Below are positions 30,690-34,699 of a stretch of DNA of 34,699 nt, piece after piece. The notes beneath the pieces are model-generated. The model was given only the letters and a program-made list of their open reading frames with translations, had not been told where the DNA came from and searched no databases. The position numbers and the translations under genes are program-made. How positions within the stretch are numbered: position 1 is the first letter of the stretch; each line of letters opens with the position of its first letter. The DNA is from CAYVMD01 sp964452465 (GTDB lineage: Bacteria; Armatimonadota; JACIXR01), in NCBI GenBank assembly GCA_964452465.1, contig CAYVMD010000021.1:1-34699 (forward strand), read 5' to 3'.

Positions 30690-31288
30690 TGCAATTCCGC
30701 GAAATTCCGAAGTATCCTGAGCCCCCAGAAACTGCTCTTCTCGGGATGGAACTGCACGCCAAAGACATTGTCCCTATGGATAACGGAGGGAAAGCGCTCT
30801 CCGTGTTCCGTCTCCGCTACGATTATGTCCTCTTCCTGGGGCGCTACATAGAAGGAATGGACGAAGTAGAACATCTCCCCATCGGGGATTCCTTTTAGGA
30901 TGGGGCAAGCCTTGCGGATGGAAAGGGAGTTCCAGCCGATGTGGGGCACCCTCACATTCGCCCTTATCCTTTTCACCTTTCCCTTAAACACGGATAGCCC
31001 TTTTATCCCCTCCGACTCCTCGCTTTCCTCCATCAGGAGTTGCATTCCCAAGCATATGCCGAGGAAGGGGCGTCCCTCCCTGATGGCTTGGAGGATAGGC
31101 TCCACGAGTTTCATCTCCTGGAGATTCCTCATCGCTGCGCCGAAGGCGCCCACGCCGGGGACGATCACCTTCTCCGCCCTTTCCACATCCTCGGGGTGGG
31201 AGGAGACGATAGCGGAAAAGCCTAACTTCTCCAGCGCTTTCTGCACGCTGCGGAGGTTTCCCATTTTATAATTAACGATGATGATCAT
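30683..31288 (-). CDS. hisH: Imidazole glycerol phosphate synthase glutaminase subunit
   Basis: A 201-residue class I glutamine amidotransferase. It starts MIIIVNYKMGNLRSVQKALE, the nucleophile elbow is FLGICLGMQLLMEESEE (C79), and the catalytic pair lies in GVQFHPEKSSFWGL (H181, E183). It supplies ammonia to HisF for ring closure to IGP and AICAR. ATG at 31288 starts at the conserved N-terminus. The longer frame to 31351 would include a hairpin and promoter region and is rejected. hisF is absent here, so the partner must be encoded elsewhere. A promoter candidate overlaps a strong hairpin upstream. Confidence 0.95.
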   Translation of the reverse strand: MIIIVNYKMGNLRSVQKALEKLGFSAIVSSHPEDVERAEKVIVPGVGAFGAAMRNLQEMKLVEPILQAIREGRPFLGICLGMQLLMEESEESEGIKGLSVFKGKVKRIRANVRVPHIGWNSLSIRKACPILKGIPDGEMFYFVHSFYVAPQEEDIIVAETEHGERFPSVIHRDNVFGVQFHPEKSSFWGLRILRNFAELQC

Positions 31289-31321
31289 TTCTCCGATCCT
31301 TTCCGGGGTATTCGCCGAAAT

Positions 31322-31351
31322 ATTATACTCGCCTCCCTTGCTCAATCGCAA
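31322..31351 (-). promoter_or_regulatory. Promoter candidate for hisHA, overlapping a hairpin
   Basis: On the minus strand TTGCGA (31346-31351), 18 bases, then a perfect TATAAT (31322-31327). Both elements overlap the arms of the inverted repeat at 31325-31364. Transcription would start near 31315, about 27 bases before the hisH ATG. Confidence 0.5.
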
Positions 31352-31364
31352 GGGAGGCGAGTAT
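31325..31364 (-). terminator. Perfect 17-bp hairpin between the sugar isomerase gene and hisH
   Basis: Arms 31325-31341 and 31348-31364 are perfectly complementary (core CTCGCCTCCCTTGC), with a 6-base loop. On the minus strand it lies about 37 bases after the isomerase stop and is followed by only a loose T-rich stretch (ATAATATTT). It probably ends or punctuates the isomerase transcript, but the lack of a clean T-run leaves an operator or repeat element as alternatives. Confidence 0.6.
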
Positions 31365-31400
31365 CGAAGTTTCCTCGCTTTAGAGGACTAATCCCCTATC

Positions 31401-32366
31401 TTACGCCCACCAAACCTTGGGTGGAGGCTCCTGGATGACCACCTGCTTGAGGAAGGCAACCGCCTTCTTGAGCCCTTCCTCGATGGACATCAGGCTGTCC
31501 TCGTGTTCTATAGAAAGTACCCAATCGTAGCCCACCAACCTCAAATTGGAGACGATGTCCTTCCATACTTGGTAATCGTGCCCATAGCCCACCGTGCGGA
31601 ATATCCAGGAGCGCTTTATCTCCTCTGTGTAGGGCTTGGTGTCCAGAACGCCGTTGACGGAAGCGTTTATGGGATCCACCTTGGTATCCTTGGCGTGGAA
31701 GTGGTAGATAGCTCCCTTCAACTGCCTTATCGCTACCACGGGGTCTATCCCCTGCCAGAAGAGGTGGCTGGGATCGAAGTTGGCGCCGATCTCCTCGCCC
31801 ACTGCTTCCCTCAATTTGAGCAAGGTTTCGGGGTTATAAACCAGAAAGCCGGGATGCATCTCCAAGCAGATCATCTTGACGCCGTGCTTGCGGGCGAAGG
31901 CTACCTCTTCCTTCCAGAAGGGTATCGCCACCTCTTCCCATTGGTACTTTAGGATCTCCAGGAAGTCGGGAGGCCAGGGGCAGGTTACCCAGTTGGGGTA
32001 TTTAGCGCCGGGATGGTCGCCCGGGCATCCGGAGAAGGTTATCACCCTCTCCACGCCCAATTTGCCCGCTAGTTCTATGGTCTTATGCTGAGCATCTATG
32101 AATTCCTTCGCTACCTCTTTGTTGGGATGGAGGGGATTACCATGGCAGGAGAGGGCGGAGATGACGAACCCGCGCCTTTCTATCGCCTTGAGGAACTCCT
32201 TCCTCTTTGTCTCGTCCTCCAAAAGCTCCGCCGGTTTGCAATGGGCATCGCCCGGGTAGCCTCCACAGCCTATCTCCACTGCCTCCAACCCTACTTCCTT
32301 GAAGAAATCAAGCGCCTCCTCGAAGGGCTTGTTGCCCATTAACACCGTGAAGATACCTATCTTCAC
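31401..32366 (-). CDS. Sugar phosphate isomerase/epimerase family protein (AP endonuclease 2-type TIM barrel)
   Basis: A 321-residue xylose-isomerase-like barrel. Metal ligands of the family are visible: E169 in ICLEMHPGF, D198 and H201 in NFDPSHLFWQG, H224 in YHFHAKDT and E287 in LSIEHEDS. The N-terminus KIGIFTVLMGNKPFEEALDFFKEVGLEAVEIGCGG is typical. Characterised relatives isomerise or epimerise keto-sugars, inosose or hydroxypyruvate, so this substrate cannot be named. GTG start with GGAGG nine bases upstream. It lies 27 bases after a Gfo/Idh/MocA gene, a frequent pairing in which the oxidoreductase makes a 3-keto or keto-inositol intermediate. The two probably form one catabolic step pair. 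Confidence 0.88.
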   Translation of the reverse strand: MKIGIFTVLMGNKPFEEALDFFKEVGLEAVEIGCGGYPGDAHCKPAELLEDETKRKEFLKAIERRGFVISALSCHGNPLHPNKEVAKEFIDAQHKTIELAGKLGVERVITFSGCPGDHPGAKYPNWVTCPWPPDFLEILKYQWEEVAIPFWKEEVAFARKHGVKMICLEMHPGFLVYNPETLLKLREAVGEEIGANFDPSHLFWQGIDPVVAIRQLKGAIYHFHAKDTKVDPINASVNGVLDTKPYTEEIKRSWIFRTVGYGHDYQVWKDIVSNLRLVGYDWVLSIEHEDSLMSIEEGLKKAVAFLKQVVIQEPPPKVWWA

Positions 32367-32393
32367 TCCTCAACACCTCCTTAAATTTTTTAT

Positions 32394-33557
32394 TTAAACT
32401 TCACAGATCTTAACCCATCTGCGTTCGTTGATGGATTTCTCCACCGCAGCGAGCACCTCTTGGCACTTCACGCCATCGTAGAAGTTGGGCGAGGGTAGCT
32501 TCCCTTCCGCTATCGCCTTCATCAGGTCGTATACCTGATGGACGAAAGTGTGTTCATAGCCGATTATGTGACCCGCCGGCCACCAAGCGGAGACATAAGG
32601 ATGGATGGGCTCGGTGACCATTATGTTGCGGAATCCCTGGATGTGGGGTGGGTCCTCTCGGGAGAAGAACTCCAATTCGTTCATTCTCTCGAAGCACCAT
32701 CTAAGGGAGCCCTTGGAACCATTGATTTCGATGAAGTTGTAATTGTTATGTCCCGGGGCGAAGCGAGTTGCTTCGAAGGAACCGAGGGCACCGTTTTCGA
32801 ACCGGGCGAGAAAGAGCGTGGCGTCGTCAACCGTTACCTCTCCCATCTCCTCGCCAGCCACTGCAGCAAGGGCGCCCGTTTCCTTGGGAATGGGTCTTTG
32901 CTTAACGAAGGTCTCCCACATCCCCACTACTTCGGTTATCTCGCCCACGAGGTAGCGGGCAAGGTCGATGAGGTGAGCACCCAGGTCGCCAAGCGCTCCC
33001 GAGCCAGCGACCTCCTTATCCAGGCGCCATACCAAGGGAAAGGAAGGATCCACTATCCAATCCTGTAGGTAGCATCCCCTGAAGTGGTAGATCTGTCCTA
33101 TCCGTCCTTCCTCTATTATCTGCTTAGCGAGGGCGATGGCGGGGCATTTGCGATAGTTGAAGTTGATCATATGGATAACCCCTGCTTCCTCTACCGCCTT
33201 CAGCATGGCTCTGGCTTCCTCTATGGTGTTGGCGAGGGGCTTCTCGCAGAAGATGTGCTTTTTCGCCTTGGCGGTAGCGATGGCTATCTCAGCGTGGGTA
33301 TTGCCCGGGGTGCTTATATCCACCAGATCTATGTCCTCGCGCTCCAATAGCTTCTCCCAGGAGGTTTCGTAGGATTCCCAGCCGTAGAGGTGCATCGCTT
33401 TCTTGACGGCGGATTCCGTCCTTCCCACGATGGCTTTCATCACTGGCTTAGCAGGGGCATCGGGGAAGAAGAAGGGGACCTGTCTATAGGCGTTGCTGTG
33501 GGCTTTGCCCATGAACTTATAACCTACAAGCCCAACTCGCACTTCCATTTGTGCCAT
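32394..33557 (-). CDS. Gfo/Idh/MocA family sugar oxidoreductase
   Basis: A 387-residue NAD(P)-dependent dehydrogenase. Rossmann start VRVGLVGYKFMGKAHSNAYRQV (the GYKFMG form is typical of a myo-inositol/glucose-fructose subgroup), catalytic HIFCEKPLANTIEEA (EKP 105-107), FNYRKCPAIALAKQIIEEGRIG, and GSGALGDLGAHLIDLARYLVG with the conserved Asp and His (D191, H195). Substrate is unknown; a sugar or cyclitol is likely. AAAGGAGGG precedes the ATG by about eight bases. First gene of the unit, with a near-consensus promoter 40-66 bases upstream. Cotranscribed with the isomerase downstream. Confidence 0.9.
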   Translation of the reverse strand: MAQMEVRVGLVGYKFMGKAHSNAYRQVPFFFPDAPAKPVMKAIVGRTESAVKKAMHLYGWESYETSWEKLLEREDIDLVDISTPGNTHAEIAIATAKAKKHIFCEKPLANTIEEARAMLKAVEEAGVIHMINFNYRKCPAIALAKQIIEEGRIGQIYHFRGCYLQDWIVDPSFPLVWRLDKEVAGSGALGDLGAHLIDLARYLVGEITEVVGMWETFVKQRPIPKETGALAAVAGEEMGEVTVDDATLFLARFENGALGSFEATRFAPGHNNYNFIEINGSKGSLRWCFERMNELEFFSREDPPHIQGFRNIMVTEPIHPYVSAWWPAGHIIGYEHTFVHQVYDLMKAIAEGKLPSPNFYDGVKCQEVLAAVEKSINERRWVKICEV

Positions 33558-33595
33558 TCGGCATCCCTCCTTTGGAATCTTGATTTTTCAATCCC

Positions 33596-33623
33596 ATTAT
33601 AAAATGCTGATATACACCGTCAA
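33596..33623 (-). promoter_or_regulatory. Sigma-70-type promoter of the oxidoreductase/isomerase unit
   Basis: On the minus strand TTGACG (33618-33623) and TATAAT (33596-33601) are separated by 16 bases. The leader to the ATG at 33557 is about 32 bases and holds AAAGGAGGG. Confidence 0.75.
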
Positions 33624-33853
33624 TGGTTTTATATCCTTTATTAAGGGGATATGGACAAGAGCCTGCGAGGAGAGCAAGGAAAGGGGCGGGCAATTGTAGG
33701 ATCTCCAAATTCATTCCCCTTGGAAAGTTTGTAACCAGGTTGGGGATCAAGAGTAAAGGTGATGGGGAATTCTTAAACTCTTGGAGCATAGTAAACTCCT
33801 TGCGTGATAAGAAGGAAGCCCTGCTTTCCTTTCCCTGTCAAGGACACTCTCTT

Positions 33854-33883
33854 TTTACAAAGGATTTTTGGGTATGCTATCAT
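33854..33883 (+). promoter_or_regulatory. Promoter candidate for the NHL lipoprotein leader
   Basis: TTTACA (33854-33859), 18 bases, then an extended -10 TGC-TATCAT (hexamer 33878-33883). Transcription from about 33890 would give a ~290-base leader. Confidence 0.45.
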
Positions 33884-33884
33884 T

Positions 33885-33920
33885 AGGGCAATGTAAGCCT
33901 GAAAAGGCTTATGGCGCAAG
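33885..33920 (+). ncRNA. Structured RNA element candidate (GNRA hairpin, GEMM-like fragment)
   Basis: AGGGCAA (33885-33891), a 7-bp stem TAAGCCT / AGGCTTA (33894-33900, 33905-33911) closed by a GAAA tetraloop, then GGCGCAAG (33913-33920). The order GGGCAA, GAAA-capped stem, G(A/G)CGCAA recalls the first hairpin of the c-di-GMP-I (GEMM) riboswitch. The second GEMM stem and the GCC that should follow GCAAA are not seen. The promoter above would also start inside it. So this is either a degenerate, a different, or a chance element. Confidence 0.25.
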
Positions 33921-33993
33921 AAAATTAGAATTTTTAAAAAATTTCGCCAAGTTATCAGATGAATTTTAAAAGAGATTTTAAAAAAGAGGAGAA

Positions 33994-34170
33994 ATGCTGG
34001 ACAGGATTTTACTGGATGATAGAATGGATTATGAAGGGGCAGGAGTCAGAGTATCTTGTCTCTATCCTAAAAGTAAGGAGGTGAAGAGCGGAGCAAAGGA
34101 AGAAGCTGTGAATCTCCCCCTTCCTCTTCTTCCTGTTTTGCAGCGGGGGAAAATACTTGAAAGGGGGTAG
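33994..34170 (+). CDS. Possible small ORF (58 aa), doubtful
   Basis: ATG preceded by GAGGAG (two-base spacing, short) opens a 58-codon frame starting MLDRILLDDRMDYEGAG and ending ILERGG-like at a TAG nine bases before the NHL lipoprotein ATG. No domain, signal peptide or membrane segment is visible. The sequence could be a leader peptide or an accidental frame. The final codons overlap the SD of the next gene, so its translation would affect that start. Confidence 0.2.
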   Translation: MLDRILLDDRMDYEGAGVRVSCLYPKSKEVKSGAKEEAVNLPLPLLPVLQRGKILERG

Positions 34171-34179
34171 ATTTAGAAA

Positions 34180-34699
34180 ATGAGAAGGACAGTATTAGTG
34201 CTGTGCAGCGTAGTGGTGGTAGGTTTGCTTCTGACGGGTTGTGGAGGAGGTGGAGGTGGAGGAGGTGGTGGCGCCGAATCCTATGTATTCTTGGCTAAGT
34301 GGGGAATATATGGCAGTGGCGATGGAGAATTTAACTATCCTTATGGTATAGCGGTTGATTCAGCGGGCTATGTATATGTTGCGGATGTATCCAACCACCG
34401 CATTCAGAAGTTCACCTCCGATGGAAACTTCGTAACCAAATGGGGAAGGCGAGGCAGTGGCGAGGGAGAATTTTATTGTCCTTATGGTATAGCGGTAGAT
34501 TCAAAGGGCTATGTATATGTAGCGGATTCAGGGAACCACCGCATCCAGCAGTTCACCTCGGATGGAAACTTCGTAACCAAATGGGGAAGGCGGGGCAGTG
34601 GCGAGGGAGAATTTGACGGTCCTGAGGGTATAGCGGTAGATTCAAAGGGCTATGTATATGTAGCAGATACAGAGAACAACCGCATCCAGAAGTTCACCT
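34180..34699 (+). CDS. Gly-rich NHL-repeat lipoprotein (3' end outside the window)
   Basis: A partial gene of 173 visible codons, open at the window edge. The signal peptide RRTVLVLCSVVVVGLLLTGC ends in a lipobox (LTGC), followed by a run of about ten Gly. Then NHL repeats of 47 residues follow: each begins with WG, runs through GSGxGEF and a PxGIAVD core, then YVYVAD and NxRIQxFTSDG. Almost three are visible. NHL units form a six-bladed beta-propeller on the cell surface, so more repeats should follow beyond the edge; such propellers bind proteins, glycans or RNA. ATG at 34180 has AAGGGGG (34161-34167) twelve bases upstream. The long leader suggests post-transcriptional control. Confidence 0.85.
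   Translation, partial: MRRTVLVLCSVVVVGLLLTGCGGGGGGGGGGAESYVFLAKWGIYGSGDGEFNYPYGIAVDSAGYVYVADVSNHRIQKFTSDGNFVTKWGRRGSGEGEFYCPYGIAVDSKGYVYVADSGNHRIQQFTSDGNFVTKWGRRGSGEGEFDGPEGIAVDSKGYVYVADTENNRIQKFT
34300..34699 (+). repeat. 141-base tandem repeat encoding NHL blades
   Basis: Units start at 34300, 34441 and 34582 (exactly 141 bases apart). Units 2 and 3 are almost identical at DNA level, including silent positions, which points to recent duplication or gene-conversion-like homogenisation. Unit 1 is more diverged. The array continues past the window. Confidence 0.9.

Larger units (their letters stand above)
33624..34179 (+). other. ~550-base intergenic/leader region before the NHL lipoprotein
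   Basis: No gene longer than 58 codons is supported here. The first half (33624-33850) has an open frame on each strand with no SD or recognisable motif. The second half is AT-rich and holds a promoter-like pair (33854-33883), a GNRA hairpin (33894-33911), a small ORF (33994-34170) and a 9-bp stem, AGGAAGAAG (34097-34105) with CTTCTTCCT (34126-34134), followed by GTTTTG. CCCCCTT (34116-34122) could pair with the lipoprotein SD AAGGGGG (34161-34167). An orphan perfect SD, TAAGGAGGTGA, lies at 34074-34084 without a start codon at proper distance. Confidence 0.5.

Noticed and set aside
33623..33886. 87-residue plus-strand frame and overlapping 90-residue minus-strand frame in the intergenic region
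   Set aside because: Neither has an SD or known motif. The minus frame would cross the mapped promoter elements of the oxidoreductase gene and overlap its start.
33885..33960. Full c-di-GMP-I riboswitch call
   Set aside because: Only the first hairpin-like part resembles GEMM. The second stem and the GCC after GCAAA are missing, so it is listed only as a low-confidence RNA element.
34074..34084. Perfect anti-SD complement TAAGGAGGTGA as the ribosome site of another gene
   Set aside because: No ATG, GTG or TTG occurs 5-12 bases downstream, so no gene can be assigned.
1..34699. CRISPR arrays, tRNA/rRNA genes, transposases, phage genes
   Set aside because: Looked for spaced direct repeats, T-loop sequences and transposase or integrase motifs in the open frames; none were seen.

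Overview
This is a bacterial window of mid GC content with densely packed genes. Starts are ATG, GTG or TTG, and most follow strong Shine-Dalgarno (SD) sequences of the GGAGG type. Ten Ns at 29861-29870 interrupt a radical SAM gene, so this is probably a draft or metagenome-derived scaffold. The gene content is ferredoxin-dependent 2-oxoacid oxidation, MEP isoprenoid and histidine biosynthesis, several Gfo/Idh/MocA oxidoreductases, a xylose-isomerase-like TIM barrel, ThuA, DUF4432, a GH15 glucosidase, a URO-D-like protein and a sulfatase-fold enzyme. That mix recalls anaerobic or thermophilic saccharolytic lineages such as Armatimonadota or Fervidibacteria relatives. This placement is inference; no rRNA or tRNA gene is present to fix it.

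Layout. At 1-1057 (+) lie an HD-GYP domain gene (5' end at the window edge) and an orphan sigma-region-4-like HTH protein. At 1063-6503 (-) one operon with a near-consensus promoter runs porC-porD-porA-porB, then a URO-D-like protein, then a PhoPQ-activated-pathogenicity-related hydrolase. At 6612-9489 (-) a three-gene cassette (oxidoreductase, hexapeptide acyltransferase, DegT aminotransferase) matches the WbpB/WbpD/WbpE logic for a 2,3-diacetamido-uronic acid sugar nucleotide. At 9624-17891 (+) a long gene series encodes a complete branched-chain amino acid ABC transporter (livJHMGF), then uppS, an SdpI-like membrane protein, dxr and rseP. The usual cdsA is not between uppS and dxr. Short CCTTCGG-centred palindromes lengthen the C-termini of LivM, LivG and UppS in frame.

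At 17893-24761 (-) two transcription units follow. One is sulfatase-like/cinA/thpR. The other, with its own promoter, is S1-domain protein/GH15/small membrane protein/DUF4432. At 24878-26389 (+) is a membrane-bound spermidine-synthase-like protein. At 26629-28828 a lipoprotein and a ThuA-like gene diverge from overlapping promoters, followed by an orphan GspF/PilC-type protein. At 28830-31288 (-) are a radical SAM protein and hisH-hisA. At 31401-33557 (-) are a sugar isomerase and an oxidoreductase, probably one sugar-catabolic unit with a strong promoter. A non-coding stretch of about 620 bp (33558-34179) holds promoter-like and RNA-structure signals and leads into a Gly-rich NHL-repeat lipoprotein that runs off the window.

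No CRISPR array, insertion sequence, prophage or RNA gene was recognised. The most unusual signals are the palindromic C-terminal extensions in the liv-uppS series, the structured leader before the NHL lipoprotein, the Thr-for-Cys sulfatase-fold enzyme, a 17-bp hairpin merged with the hisH promoter, and a probably leaderless lipoprotein mRNA.
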